Source of the DNA: a virus
DNA: 40,172 bases
Strand: one strand, 5' to 3'
IMG/VR virus record: IMGVR_UViG_3300005082_000091
Coordinates: 1 to 40,172 of that record
Both the position numbers and the translations under genes were made by a program. The stretch's first letter is position 1; the number at the start of each line of letters is the position of its first letter. Under the pieces are notes generated by a model, which saw only the letters and a program-made list of their open reading frames with translations, was not told where the DNA came from and searched no databases. Of the stretch, positions 38,886-40,172 are shown in pieces.

Positions 38886-40172
<1,287 letters not shown>

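Overview
This window holds almost all of a temperate, lambda-like siphovirus prophage, followed on the right by bacterial chromosome: a tRNA-Pro(CGG) gene and purA, both on the minus strand. The host looks like a Gram-negative anaerobe of the Desulfobacterota (Desulfobacter/Desulfobacula type). I infer this from the general character of PurA and of the phage proteins and from the moderate GC content; I could not run a search. The left edge cuts the prophage integrase near its 3' end, so the left attachment site lies outside the window.

Layout. (1) 1-3558, minus strand: the lysogeny block, with a tyrosine integrase, a lipoprotein, a stand-alone HsdR-N-like nuclease and a HTH repressor. (2) 3559-3704: a divergent control region with two good promoters, each bracketed by its own inverted repeat. 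(3) 3705-10815, plus strand: early genes. These are a Cro-like protein whose mRNA should be nearly leaderless, a CII (CP76-like) regulator, small proteins, a P-loop protein, and a replication module split into an SF3 helicase and a separate zinc-finger/TOPRIM primase. (4) 10819-14139: a conserved phage protein and the small and large (GpA-type) terminase subunits. (5) 14141-19860: an unusual 5.7 kb accessory block between terminase and portal. It has about a dozen tiny genes, many Cys-rich, including an Ogr/Delta-like zinc finger and a MazG-like protein, plus one frameshifted gene. A minus-strand mini-operon with an excisionase-like HTH protein follows, then a second tyrosine recombinase and a perfect 46-bp palindrome. 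(6) 19860-31645: head and tail genes, namely a gpW-like connector, portal, ClpP-like protease fused to the major capsid protein, DUF2190 cement protein, connectors, tail tube, frameshifted tail chaperones, tape measure and the lambda M-L-K-I set. (7) 31638-37114: the J-type tail tip and distal tail genes, at least one apparently degraded. (8) 37133-38654: the lysis-region genes, with two holin candidates and a DUF5675 protein.

The genes form a coherent phage programme. Repressor and Cro-like protein contest the 3.6 kb switch, CII and the helicase/primase run the early phase, GpA terminase packages DNA into HK97-fold heads, and a long non-contractile tail is built on a short (659 aa) tape measure. 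Translation-level devices are well supported: a canonical A AAA AAC slippery site between the two tail chaperone frames, and a strong internal ribosome-binding site that should release free capsid protein from the protease-capsid fusion gene. The most unusual part is the recombinase/palindrome module between terminase and portal, which looks like an inserted unit with its own control region.
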